Shown one piece after another: positions 32,789 through 42,472 of a DNA stretch of 64,000 nt. The notes under the pieces are model-generated. The model made no database searches. It was given only the letters and a program-made list of their open reading frames with translations, and was not told the DNA's origin. Made by a program: the position numbers and the translations under genes. Within the stretch, counting starts at the first letter, position 1. Each line of letters begins with the position of its first letter. Origin of the DNA: RGIG8306 sp964426655. GTDB lineage: Bacteria > Bacillota > Clostridia > Lachnospirales > Lachnospiraceae. The stretch is from contig CAYRQT010000003.1 of assembly GCA_964426655.1 (NCBI GenBank), positions 1 to 64,000 on the forward strand, given 5' to 3'.

Positions 32789-34372
32789 TTATTCGTGTCC
32801 AAATTCAGAAAGTTTCAGTCCGGGATTGCGATCCAGCACCATCTGAACACTCCAGCTATGGGTAAACAACAGCAACGGTCTGTCTTTTAAATCTTTCACG
32901 CGCTTCATATCTGATGTCCCCTGAATTTTTGTTACATCCAGATCAGTATTTTCAATCCAGCGAATATGTTCGTAGGGCAGACGCTCCAGACGAATTTCCA
33001 CATTATATTCATTATTCAGTCTGTATTCCAGCACTTCAAATTGCAAAACTCCCACAACACCAACTATGATTTCTTCCATTCCTGTGTTGAATTCCTGGAA
33101 AATCTGAATGGCTCCCTCCTGTGCAATCTGGGAAACCCCCTTTAAAAACTGTTTTCGCTTCATGGTATCCACCTGTCTTACCCGGGCAAAATGCTCCGGT
33201 GCAAAAGTGGGAATGCCCGCAAAGCGAAACGTCTTTCCGGGAGCGCATAAAGTATCCCCGATGGAAAAAATCCCAGGATCAAATACCCCGATAATGTCTC
33301 CGGCACAGGCCTCCTCAATTATCTTTCTATCCCCGGCCATCATCTGCTGGGGCTGGGAAAGGCGTATTTTCTTTCCGCCCTGCACATGTAAAACCTCCAT
33401 ACCCGCCTCAAACCTGCCGGAACAGATGCGCATGAATGCAATTCTGTCCCTGTGCGCTTTGTTCATATTGGCCTGAATCTTAAATACAAAAGCACTAAAT
33501 GCCGAATCCATGGGGTCAATGTCCCCCTCATCCGATAATCTTGGAAGCGGAGAGGAGGTCATCTGCAGAAAATGTTGCAAAAAGGTCTCCACACCAAAAT
33601 TGGTCAAAGCAGACCCAAAAAACACAGGAGAAAGTTGACCCATGCTTACCTTATGCAGATCCAGAGGATCCGATGCTCCATCCAGAAGTTCAATGTCCTC
33701 TGCCAGCTTCTCATACTGGCCCGCCTCCAAATATGCTTCTGCTTCCTGCAGGGGAATATCCTGATGCTCTACCTCCCGCATACCTGCATGGGCCGCCGTA
33801 AAGACACTGACCATTTTCTCTTTCCTGTCATAGACACCTTTAAAACTTTTGCCGCATCCGATGGGCCAGTTTACCGGCACAGTACGAATGCCAAGGACGT
33901 TTTCAATTTCATCAAGAAGATCAAAAGGATCATTGGCCTCCCGGTCCATTTTATTAATAAATGTAAAAATAGGGATATGCCGCATGACGCAGACCTTAAA
34001 GAGCTTAATGGTCTGCGCCTCCACTCCCTTTGAACCGTCAATTACCATGACCGCTGAATCCGCTGCCATCAGTGTACGGTAGGTATCCTCAGAGAAGTCC
34101 TGGTGCCCCGGCGTATCCAGAATATTGATGCAAAATCCATCATATTCAAACTGCATTACGGAGGAAGTAACGGAAATACCCCTTTCTTTTTCAATTTCCA
34201 TCCAGTCTGACACGGCATGTCTGGCGGTTTTTCTGCCTTTGACAGAACCGGCCAGATTGATGGCCCCTCCATACAGCAGAAATTTTTCTGTAAGTGTGGT
34301 TTTCCCCGCATCAGGGTGGGAAATTATGGCAAACGTACGACGACGTTTTATTTCTTCGGTCAATGCCTTCAT
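32789..34372 (-). CDS. prfC: Peptide chain release factor 3
   Basis: GTPase that removes RF1/RF2 from the ribosome. 527 residues. Seen: G1 SHPDAGKTTLTEK, switch II DTPGHQDFSEDTYR, G4 NKMDREANDP and the C-terminal ARVRQVDTMKRKQF segment. Ribosome site AAAGGAA. First gene of the run down to efp. Confidence 0.95.
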   Translation of the reverse strand: MKALTEEIKRRRTFAIISHPDAGKTTLTEKFLLYGGAINLAGSVKGRKTARHAVSDWMEIEKERGISVTSSVMQFEYDGFCINILDTPGHQDFSEDTYRTLMAADSAVMVIDGSKGVEAQTIKLFKVCVMRHIPIFTFINKMDREANDPFDLLDEIENVLGIRTVPVNWPIGCGKSFKGVYDRKEKMVSVFTAAHAGMREVEHQDIPLQEAEAYLEAGQYEKLAEDIELLDGASDPLDLHKVSMGQLSPVFFGSALTNFGVETFLQHFLQMTSSPLPRLSDEGDIDPMDSAFSAFVFKIQANMNKAHRDRIAFMRICSGRFEAGMEVLHVQGGKKIRLSQPQQMMAGDRKIIEEACAGDIIGVFDPGIFSIGDTLCAPGKTFRFAGIPTFAPEHFARVRQVDTMKRKQFLKGVSQIAQEGAIQIFQEFNTGMEEIIVGVVGVLQFEVLEYRLNNEYNVEIRLERLPYEHIRWIENTDLDVTKIQGTSDMKRVKDLKDRPLLLFTHSWSVQMVLDRNPGLKLSEFGHE

Positions 34373-34478
34373 GAATGTATCGTTTCCTTTATATAATATG
34401 GTTTCCTACGGTTCTTTGAGCCTCTCACAAGTTTGACGTAAATTCCCCCCCTTGTCAAGTGTTTTTTCCAAATCGCCC

Positions 34479-34507
34479 TTGCCTTTTCCGGAGAATTATG
34501 CTATGCT
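34479..34507 (+). promoter_or_regulatory. Promoter of the radical SAM repair operon
   Basis: TTGCCT (34479-34484) and TATGCT (34502-34507) spaced by 17 bases; the LexA box begins 6 bases downstream. Confidence 0.55.
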
Positions 34508-34512
34508 TTTAT

Positions 34513-34526
34513 CGAACATTTGTTCT
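34513..34526. promoter_or_regulatory. LexA (DinR-type) SOS box
   Basis: CGAAC-ATTT-GTTCT matches the Gram-positive LexA consensus CGAAC-N4-GTTCG in nine of ten arm bases. It lies over the expected transcription start, so LexA would block this operon until DNA damage. Confidence 0.8.
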
Positions 34527-34541
34527 GTTTTGGAGGTGCCA

Positions 34542-35936
34542 ATGATTCTGTTAAATGCCCTTTCTTTGGAAGAGAAGCTGTCCATTCTTTCTGATGCAGC
34601 AAAATATGATGTGGCCTGCACCTCCAGTGGTGTCAGCCGGAGCGGTGGAACAGGCGGCATGGGCAATGCCCTGCCAGCCGGAATCTGCCATAGTTTCAGT
34701 GCGGACGGTCGCTGTATTTCCCTGCTGAAAGTGCTTCTGAGCAATGAGTGCATTTTCAATTGCAGGTATTGCATCAACCGATCTGACAATGATGTTGTGC
34801 GCACCTCCTTTACTCCCGAAGAACTTTGCAGACTGACGCTGGAATTTTACCGACGCAATTACATCGAGGGGCTTTTTCTCAGCTCCGGCATTATCAAAAA
34901 CCCCAGTCATACCATGTCCCTGATGTACCAGGTCCTACATCTTTTGCGCAATGTTCACCATTTTCAGGGATACATTCATGTTAAAGGCATTCCGGGTGCT
35001 GATCCTGCCCTGCTGCAGGCCACAGGCTTTCTGGCAGATCGCATGAGTATGAACCTGGAATTGCCCACAGCCAAGGGGCTGGCCACGCTGGCGCCTTCCA
35101 AAAGCCGCATTTCCATCCTGAAACCCATGCGACTCATCCAGCAGCAGATACAGGCCAATGCCTCCCCTATGCAGGACGGCTACCTGAGTCCAGGTTCTAT
35201 GCCCTCTTTTGCTTCTTCATCGGCTCCCGTTTCTCCCCTCCCTCCAGGGCAATGGCAAATCCGGCAGAATGCCGGCCGTCCACTGTTTGTTCCAGGCGGG
35301 CAGAGCACACAAATGCTGGTAGGCGCCACACAGGAAACGGATTACCAGATTCTAACCATTGCGGAAGCCCTCTACCGGCAGTACGCCCTAAAAAGAGTGT
35401 TCTATTCTGCCTATGTACCCATAAATGACGATGCTCTCCTTCCTCCGCCCGGTACTCCCGTTCCTTTGCTGCGGGAACACCGGTTATATCAGGCTGATTT
35501 TCTGTTGCGCTTTTATGGCTTTCAGGCGAATGAGCTGCTTTCAGAAGCCCAACCGTCCTTTCATCCCATGCTGGACCCCAAATGCGACTGGGCTCTGCGC
35601 CATCTGGGTAATTTCCCTGTAGAGGTCATGAAAGCAGACTATTCCACACTTCTGCGCGTGCCCGGAATCGGTGTTCGCTCTGCCCGGCGAATCCTCACAG
35701 CCCGGCTCACCGGTCCCCTGACCTTTCTTCACCTTAAACAGTTCGGAGTAGTGTTAAAACGAGCTCAGTTCTTTTTGCTTTGCAGTGGAAAATATCACAC
35801 CCCCTTTCCACCTGATGCTGCATATATTTTCCGGCAGCTCATTGAGGATAATGAACGGACTGCCTGGGAAATATTACACCCCTCCTCTGCCCGACAGATC
35901 TCGCTTTATGAAATCTTTCCTACTGCTTTCACATAA
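34542..35936 (+). CDS. Putative DNA repair radical SAM protein (TIGR03916-like)
   Basis: Radical SAM enzyme of 464 residues, a family annotated as putative DNA modification/repair protein. Seen: cluster motif CIFNCRYC (CxxxCxxC) in LLSNECIFNCRYCINRS, an inserted Pro/Ser-rich loop (about 205-240), and a C-terminal helix-hairpin-helix LLRVPGIGVRSARRIL that suggests DNA binding. The start at 34542 has GGAGGT; an upstream in-frame start would pass through the LexA box. It is cotranscribed with the TIGR03915-like gene 17 bases on. The reaction is not known. Confidence 0.85.
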   Translation: MILLNALSLEEKLSILSDAAKYDVACTSSGVSRSGGTGGMGNALPAGICHSFSADGRCISLLKVLLSNECIFNCRYCINRSDNDVVRTSFTPEELCRLTLEFYRRNYIEGLFLSSGIIKNPSHTMSLMYQVLHLLRNVHHFQGYIHVKGIPGADPALLQATGFLADRMSMNLELPTAKGLATLAPSKSRISILKPMRLIQQQIQANASPMQDGYLSPGSMPSFASSSAPVSPLPPGQWQIRQNAGRPLFVPGGQSTQMLVGATQETDYQILTIAEALYRQYALKRVFYSAYVPINDDALLPPPGTPVPLLREHRLYQADFLLRFYGFQANELLSEAQPSFHPMLDPKCDWALRHLGNFPVEVMKADYSTLLRVPGIGVRSARRILTARLTGPLTFLHLKQFGVVLKRAQFFLLCSGKYHTPFPPDAAYIFRQLIEDNERTAWEILHPSSARQISLYEIFPTAFT

Positions 35937-35953
35937 TAAAGAAAGGAACCCGC

Positions 35954-36724
35954 ATGGAAGAATCCATTGTATTTCTCTGCTCTGAAGATGTAAACGGTCT
36001 TTATTCTGCCGTTTATGAAGCCTGGACCCATCCTTTCCCCCACCACCGGAAGGAGATTGAAATTTTGGGTTCAAAAGAATCCCGCCTCTTTGTACAATAT
36101 AAAGAGGTCCTTTCACAGGATCTGTATGCGGAAAAAGTTGCCCGCTCTCTGGAACGGAAACTGGGCCCGGAAGTGTCTGCCTTTGTTTATCATGCATCCC
36201 TGTCCAACTCTCCTGACAGAGGGAATATCATCTTTCACTTTCTCACAGAGGCTTTTTCCCATAGGCAGGATATCCTGACACGACTGCAGAATCCCTGGGT
36301 CATGGCACTTTTCAAACTGGACCGCATGGTTTCCCGGGAAAGCCACTCTCTTCTGGGTTTTGTACGCTTTCAGGAAACGCCTCAGGGCCTGCTCTACAGC
36401 ACCATTTCTCCCCTCCACAGGCAGCTCCCCCTGATTGCCCCCCACTTTTCAGATCGCTTTCCCCGGGAAAACTTCTGTATACATGATCTAACCCATCATC
36501 AGATTCTGATCCACCCTGCCGATTCTCCCTGGTTTCTGGCAGAAGAAGATACCTTCCCCATACTTCCGGACAGCACCGCCTTTCCCCAATCCCCAGACCC
36601 CTATCCTTTTCTCTGGGATACCTTTTTTCAGTCCATTTCTATTCGGGAACGCACCAATCTGCAGGCCCAAAACCATCTGATCCGTAACAGATTTCGTTCA
36701 CACATGACAGAATTCCAGGAATAA
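35954..36724 (+). CDS. TIGR03915-like (DUF4130) DNA metabolism protein
   Basis: A 256-residue protein of the family that in many bacteria pairs with the radical SAM protein and in others is fused to a uracil-DNA-glycosylase-like UdgX domain. Seen: the N-terminal CSEDVNGLYSAVYEAW, central KLDRMVSRESHSLLGFVRF and IAPHFSDRFPRENFCIHDLTHH, the conserved blocks of the domain. Ribosome site AAAGGAA. It has no separate promoter, so it shares LexA control. Biochemical activity is not established. Confidence 0.82.
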   Translation: MEESIVFLCSEDVNGLYSAVYEAWTHPFPHHRKEIEILGSKESRLFVQYKEVLSQDLYAEKVARSLERKLGPEVSAFVYHASLSNSPDRGNIIFHFLTEAFSHRQDILTRLQNPWVMALFKLDRMVSRESHSLLGFVRFQETPQGLLYSTISPLHRQLPLIAPHFSDRFPRENFCIHDLTHHQILIHPADSPWFLAEEDTFPILPDSTAFPQSPDPYPFLWDTFFQSISIRERTNLQAQNHLIRNRFRSHMTEFQE

Positions 36725-36725
36725 C

Positions 36726-36754
36726 TTGCAACTCCCTTCCTGCTTACTTATAAT
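36726..36754 (+). promoter_or_regulatory. coaX promoter
   Basis: TTGCAA (36726-36731) and TATAAT (36749-36754) spaced by 17 bases, 34 bases before the start codon. Confidence 0.65.
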
Positions 36755-36788
36755 GAAGGCATAGTATTCGTCATTTTAGGAGGATCAT

Positions 36789-37556
36789 ATGATTTTTGCA
36801 GTGGACATTGGCAATTCCAATATTGTGGCCGGCTGTATTGATGCCAGCCAGACCTACTTTTCCGAACGAATCTCTACCGACTATCTTAAAACCAGTTTGG
36901 AGTATGCCATTATTTTCAAGAACATCCTGGAGCTGCACCGCATAAACGCTAAAGATGTTGAAGGGAGTATCTTGGCGTCGGTTGTGCCCCCGGTTTCCGA
37001 GTCAGTGGAAGAAGCCATTCAGAAAGTCCTGGGCAGCAAACCGCTTGTCGTGGGCCCCGGCATAAAAACCGGACTGAACATCCGCATTGATAATCCTGCC
37101 CAACTGGGCAGTGACCTGGTGGTGGGTGCTGTGGCCGCATTAGATCAGTACCCGGCCCCCCTCATTATTTTTGATATGGGAACAGCCACCACCATTTCCG
37201 TCATCAATGGCAGTAAAGCTTTTCTTGGCGGCGCCATTCTTCCCGGCGTTACCGTAGCCATCCAGTCCCTCTCCAGCAAAACTGCCCAGCTGCCTGACAT
37301 CAGCCTGGATCCCCCCCGCCAGGTAATTGGATCCAACACCATAGACAGCATGAAAAGTGGAGCCATATATGGAAATGCCTGCATGATGGATGGCATGATT
37401 GCCCGCATTGAGCAGGAACTTGGGCAATCAGCTACGGTTCTGGCCACCGGCGGATTATCCCGTTATATTCTCCCTCACTGTACCCGCCATATCATTTACG
37501 ATGAAAACCTTCTTCTAAAAGGGCTTTGGTTGATTTTTCAGAAAAACCTTGCCTGA
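36789..37556 (+). CDS. coaX: Type III pantothenate kinase
   Basis: First step of coenzyme A synthesis, insensitive to CoA feedback in this class. 255 residues. Seen: ATP site DIGNSNIVAG, pantothenate site GPGIKTGLNIRIDNPAQLGSD (residues about 90-110), catalytic Asp in IIFDMGTATT and GGAILPGV. Ribosome site TAGGAGGA. Confidence 0.95.
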   Translation: MIFAVDIGNSNIVAGCIDASQTYFSERISTDYLKTSLEYAIIFKNILELHRINAKDVEGSILASVVPPVSESVEEAIQKVLGSKPLVVGPGIKTGLNIRIDNPAQLGSDLVVGAVAALDQYPAPLIIFDMGTATTISVINGSKAFLGGAILPGVTVAIQSLSSKTAQLPDISLDPPRQVIGSNTIDSMKSGAIYGNACMMDGMIARIEQELGQSATVLATGGLSRYILPHCTRHIIYDENLLLKGLWLIFQKNLA

Positions 37557-37587
37557 TTTTCATTATGAAGACACATTTTTCTATCCC

Positions 37588-37616
37588 TTGTCATATTTTT
37601 TTATTTATAGTATAAT
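37588..37616 (+). promoter_or_regulatory. glgB promoter
   Basis: TTGTCA (37588-37593) and TATAAT (37611-37616) spaced by 17 bases. Confidence 0.65.
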
Positions 37617-37677
37617 GAGAAAAACGTACAGAAGAATGTAAATTGCTAAGACACTTTAGCAGAAATGAGGGTATAAT

Positions 37678-39696
37678 ATGGGGTACAAAATTCTGGACCA
37701 GGATTCTTATTTGCGGCCTTATGAGAAAGACATAGAGTTGCGCATGACCAATTATCACAACATGCGGGATCGTCTGGCGCCTGATCAAATGCCGCTTAGT
37801 CAGTTTGCAAATGGACATTTGTTCTATGGCATTCATCAGTTGAACGATGGATGGATTTACAGGGAATGGGCTCCGGGAGCTGATGCCATGTTCTTTACCG
37901 GTGATTTTAACGGTTGGAACACAGAAAGCCACCCTATGACCGCCATTGGGAATGGCAATTTTGAAATTTTTCTTCCAGGTGTTGATGCCCTGAAGGAGGG
38001 GGAGTACATCCAGACCATTATCTGGCATGAGGGAAATATGTTGCGCAGAATTCCTGCCTATGCCACTTATGTGGTGCAGGATCCTGATTCCTATCAATGG
38101 ACTGCCCGCATAGTTACGAAAGAGGCCAGCTACCGCTGGTCCGATAAAAACTGTGAATTGGAAGAACCTCTCCTGATTTATGAGTGCCATATTGGTATGG
38201 CACAGGAAAAATATGGCATTGGCAGCTATACTGAATTCAAAGATAAAATTCTCCCCCGCATTAAAGCACTTGGCTATAATACCATTCAGATCATGGCCAT
38301 TATGGAACACCCCTATTATGGGTCTTTTGGCTACCAAGTCACCAATTTTTTTGCAGCGTCTTCCCGTTTCGGTACTCCCCGGGAATTAAAATCCCTGGTG
38401 AACAAAGCTCATAAACTGGGCATCCGGGTTCTTCTGGATGTGGTTCATTCCCATGCAGCCAAGAACACCAATGAGGGACTGAATTATTTTGACGGAACAG
38501 ACTATCAGTATTTTGACATTGGGGAAAAAGGCTACCACCGTCAATGGGATACAAAACTATTCAATTACGGAAAACCGGAAGTACTCCATTTTCTTCTGTC
38601 TAATCTTCAGTTCTGGATGAAGGAATATCACTTTGACGGGTTTCGTTTTGACGGGGTCACCAGCATGCTGTATCACGACCATGGCATGGGCTCTGCTTTT
38701 GACAACTATAATAAATATTTTTCCATGAACACCAATACAGATGCTGTCACCTATCTTCAGCTGGCCAACGAACTGATTCATGAGATCAACCCTCAAGCCA
38801 TCACCATTGCAGAGGACATGTCTGCCATGCCCGGCATGTGCCGTCCCATTCCTGAGGGGGGCATCGGGTTTAATTATCGTCTTGGCATGGGTGTTCCTCC
38901 CATGTGGATTGACTTTCTCAGCGAGCGGGTGGATGAAGACTGGGATGTATGGAAAATGTGGTATGAATTGTCCAGTCGTCGCCCTAAGGAAAAAGTCATT
39001 GGCTATGTGGAATCTCACGATCAGGCCCTGGTAGGAGACAAAACCGTCATGTTCCGGCTGTGTGACCAGGAAATGTACTGGTGCATGGCTAAGAATGTGC
39101 CCAGTATGATTATTGACAGGGGCATTGCCCTTCATAAAATGATTCGATTTATCACAGAAACCGTGTCCGGTGAGGGCTATCTGAATTTCATGGGAAATGA
39201 ATTCGGTCATCCGGAATGGGTGGACTTTCCTCGGGAAGGCAATGGCTGGAGCTATCACTATTGCCGACGGCAATGGAGTCTTGCAGACAATCCGGATTTA
39301 AAATATGAATGGCTACAGAATTTTGATGTGGCAATGCTGGCCTTTACCAAAGAACATCACATTCTGGAAGGAGCGCCCCACAGCCTCTGGCTGCAGCAAG
39401 CAGACAAAATCATTGCGTATGAAAGAAACAATATGATATTTGCCTTTAATTTCCACCCCACAAAATCCTTTGCCGGATATTGCATACCTGTGAATGAAAA
39501 GGGCGATTACAAAATTCTTCTGACAACGGACGAAGTTGCTTTTGGCGGTCAGGATCGCATTGATGAAAACATGGTTTATCCCAGCATCGACATTGGCGAT
39601 GGACGATTTGGCGTATTGCTCTATCTGCCCAGCCGGACAGGCATCGCACTGCAGAAAACACCTGCTAAATCCAAAAAGAAAAAGAAGAAGCAATAA
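37678..39696 (+). CDS. glgB: Glycogen branching enzyme, eukaryote-like GH13_8 type
   Basis: Introduces alpha-1,6 branches in glycogen. 672 residues: N-terminal CBM48 domain (IYREWAPGADAMFFTGDFNGWN), GH13 barrel and C-terminal all-beta domain, ending in a Lys-rich tail. The barrel reads NTIQIMAIMEHPYYGSFGYQ, LLDVVHSHAAKNTNEGLN, GFRFDGVTSMLYHDHG (nucleophile Asp) and TIAEDMSAMPG (acid Glu). These blocks resemble eukaryotic and Bacteroidetes branching enzymes more than E. coli GlgB. Monocistronic with its own promoter and terminator. glgP and malQ elsewhere in the window serve the same polymer. Confidence 0.93.
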   Translation: MGYKILDQDSYLRPYEKDIELRMTNYHNMRDRLAPDQMPLSQFANGHLFYGIHQLNDGWIYREWAPGADAMFFTGDFNGWNTESHPMTAIGNGNFEIFLPGVDALKEGEYIQTIIWHEGNMLRRIPAYATYVVQDPDSYQWTARIVTKEASYRWSDKNCELEEPLLIYECHIGMAQEKYGIGSYTEFKDKILPRIKALGYNTIQIMAIMEHPYYGSFGYQVTNFFAASSRFGTPRELKSLVNKAHKLGIRVLLDVVHSHAAKNTNEGLNYFDGTDYQYFDIGEKGYHRQWDTKLFNYGKPEVLHFLLSNLQFWMKEYHFDGFRFDGVTSMLYHDHGMGSAFDNYNKYFSMNTNTDAVTYLQLANELIHEINPQAITIAEDMSAMPGMCRPIPEGGIGFNYRLGMGVPPMWIDFLSERVDEDWDVWKMWYELSSRRPKEKVIGYVESHDQALVGDKTVMFRLCDQEMYWCMAKNVPSMIIDRGIALHKMIRFITETVSGEGYLNFMGNEFGHPEWVDFPREGNGWSYHYCRRQWSLADNPDLKYEWLQNFDVAMLAFTKEHHILEGAPHSLWLQQADKIIAYERNNMIFAFNFHPTKSFAGYCIPVNEKGDYKILLTTDEVAFGGQDRIDENMVYPSIDIGDGRFGVLLYLPSRTGIALQKTPAKSKKKKKKQ

Positions 39697-39712
39697 AATG
39701 CGAAACTGATAG

Positions 39713-39749
39713 CAAGAGGCTGTGAAAAATAATTTTTCACAGCCTCTTG
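39713..39749. terminator. Bidirectional terminator (glgB / addA)
   Basis: Perfect 18-base-pair inverted repeat about a central A (39731), followed by a T-rich stretch on the plus strand, between convergent genes. Confidence 0.85.
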
Positions 39750-39768
39750 TTTCTTCTCTCGTAATAAG

Positions 39769-42472
39769 CTATACCTTTATTGCTTTATTTTTGCTGATAG
39801 CGTACAGCCATATTTCCTTTACTGGTTTCCTGGTCATTTTTTCCAATGCCAACCCATAATATTCCAGCTGTGTGTGATACCTGTCTACCAGAACTTTTTC
39901 CCAATCCTCATCCGGCAAATGATCTGTCTTATAGTCCAGAAGCACCAATCCGTCCTCTTCCTCCCAGAAAACATCAATGATTCCTCGAATCAAACGAAAA
40001 GGCCCTTCTGCTGCTTTTTCTGTATCTTCATAAAGAGGCAATCCCATTAGAAATTGCTGTTCCTTATGCAGTTTCCCCTTTTGGGCAGCTTGTTGCATGC
40101 GCCTGCCCAAAGGGCTTTTCCACAATTGCAAAAGATGGGTTTTCTGTACCACTTTCCAATCCACATGAGGACTATCCTTTAGCTTTCCGGAGGTAAAATC
40201 CATCAACTCCAAAGCTTTATGATACATGGTCCCTCTTTGCGCTGCCGAAATTCCCTCCGATTTATCTTGTTTTTTCTCCCAGATTTCAAAGGATGAGGTA
40301 ACATCCAGCTCTTCCTGTCGCATACTTTCCTTTTTTAATGCAGAAACAGATACAATGGCTTTCTGTGTGGTTTCCACTTCGTATGGATATTTGCCCAGCA
40401 CATGGGCATCCCATAAGGGAAACCAATACGCTGTCTGGCTTTGTTCCAGAGCCAAATTCTCCAGTGTACTGGCCTGATCCCACTCCTGTTCTCTTTCTTC
40501 GGCACGTACCACTGTCAACATATCATTGGTCCAGATTTGTTCAGAAATTAAATCTTCCTGAATCCCTACAGACGCTGCTACCACCCAATCCATAAAGGAA
40601 TTCCCTCCTGCTAACGTAACATAGGGCAATGCACCATTTTCTCCCTCCACAGCAGAAACCAGTCTTTTTTTTCCTAGGTATTCCTGCAGCTTATCTTTTG
40701 CTCCAGTCAGGAACAGGTACTCCCTGGCCCTGGTCATGGCAACATACAGAATACGAAGTTCCTCCCCCTGTGTATCCAACTGAATTCTTCTGGCCAACAC
40801 CTGCTTATTCAGTGTCCTCACTCTAAGCCGGTAATCTTTCTTTGTAGCGTCCATTGCCATTCCCAGAGCAGGATGCATGAGCATATTCTTTCTGGTATCC
40901 TGCATATTAAATTTTTTATGCATACCAGAAAGAAACACAATGGGAAATTCCAACCCTTTGCTTTTATGGATGGTCATAATTCGCACCACATTCTCCGTTT
41001 CCCCTAGCAGAGAGGGCTGTGGAACATCCACTGCATATTTTTGCAGTTGCTCCACATAACGCACAAAATGAAACAAGCCATGGTAACTGGTCTCTTCATA
41101 TGTCATTGCCTTTTCCATCAGCATTTCCAAATTTGCCAAGCGTTTTTTCCCATTTGGCATAGCGCCCACGTAATACATATATCCGGTTTCTTCCAGTGCA
41201 TGCCTCAGAAATTCATGCAGCGGCAGTCTTCCCGCCTCGTCCCTTTTCTCCTGAAGCCATTTGGAAAAAGCAGTCACCTTTTCCAACAAAAGCCGATGCT
41301 GGGGCTGCTCTTTCAGAACCTGTTCTTGTGGAAGGGAAAAAATACGATAAAAAAAGGAAGTGCCGATGTAGCGCTCTGTCAGTTGCTTAAGAATGGCCAA
41401 TTCCAGGGAACTAAACCCTCCCATTGGCCCATGCATCACCGAAGCAAGGGGAATATCCTGCAATGGATTATCCAGCAGGCGTAAAAACTGAAGAACAGAC
41501 TGAACCTCAAACGCATCAAAATAGCCGGTTCTGGTTTCTCCATAACAGGGAATGCCTTCCTTTTCCATGACTTCCATCCAGGACTCCATAGATCCGGTTA
41601 GGGAACGCATCAGAATCACAATATCCCGATATTCCGCCTTACGAAACTGTTGCCGCTCTCCATCCCAAAGCTTAAGGCCATGTAAGGGATCCGTTACCTC
41701 CCTGATTTTCATGGCTACAAGTCTGGCCTCCCATACCATTGCGTCTTCCTGCTCCTGCTCCACTTCTTCCAGAGCTCCCTCTTTCTCCACTTCATCCTGG
41801 GATAAATCCATCCATAGCATCTGCACCCTGGGAGCCTTTTCGCCTTCCAGGTCCGGATACATCGCGCCTGGATGGAGGGCCGTTCGTTCTGTATAGGCAA
41901 TTCCGCCCAGCCCCTTTGTCATCAGGCGAAAGAAAAGCGCATTTATGCCCTCCAACACTTCCCAACGGCTGCGGAAATTACGAAATGGGGCACCTGCTTC
42001 CTCTGAATAGTCCTCGTATTTTTCCATAAAAATCTGAGGCCTTGCCTGCCGAAACATGTATATACTTTGTTTCACATCCCCCACCATAAAACGGTTTGGC
42101 TCTCCTTCATCTTCTCTGGAAATTGCCTGCAATAGCAACTCCTGCACTTCATTGCTATCCTGATATTCATCAATATATATTTCCTCAAACTGTTCCCTAT
42201 ATACTTGGGCAATGGCGGTCGGCCTCCCCTCTTCAACCAGAAGCTGCAATGCCATATGCTGTACATCTGAAAAATCTGCCAGATTTTTTTCCTGTTTTGC
42301 CTGTTGGTATCGTTCTGAAAAGACAAGGGTCAGACGGACAATTACTTTCGCATCAGGCCAGCTCAAAAAAAGCCCCTGCCGAATTTCGTCCATGGTATAA
42401 CTGTAAAGACCTTTCTTGTCTCTGCCATTTCCGACCATCTTTCGAATGGAATCCTTTACCAGTGTCCTAAGT
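39769..42472 (-). CDS. addA: AddA helicase-nuclease, C-terminal part after frameshift
   Basis: The larger part (about 890 residues) of the AddA subunit of the AddAB double-strand-break repair enzyme. Seen: helicase motifs EEIYIDEYQDSNEVQ, VGDVKQSIYMFRQA, IMTIHKSKGLEFPIVF and LYVAMTRAREYLFLTG, then the C-terminal nuclease with DYKTDHLPDEDW. It continues from the N-terminal part if one base is added at the G-run 42473-42475. No start codon or ribosome site exists at its 5' end, so it is not an independent gene. A sequencing error is as likely as a real lesion. Confidence 0.88.

Noticed and set aside
38557..39273. 238-codon minus-strand reading frame opposite glgB (also 37591-38337)
   Set aside because: Antisense to conserved glgB blocks, no ribosome site and no recognisable protein features.
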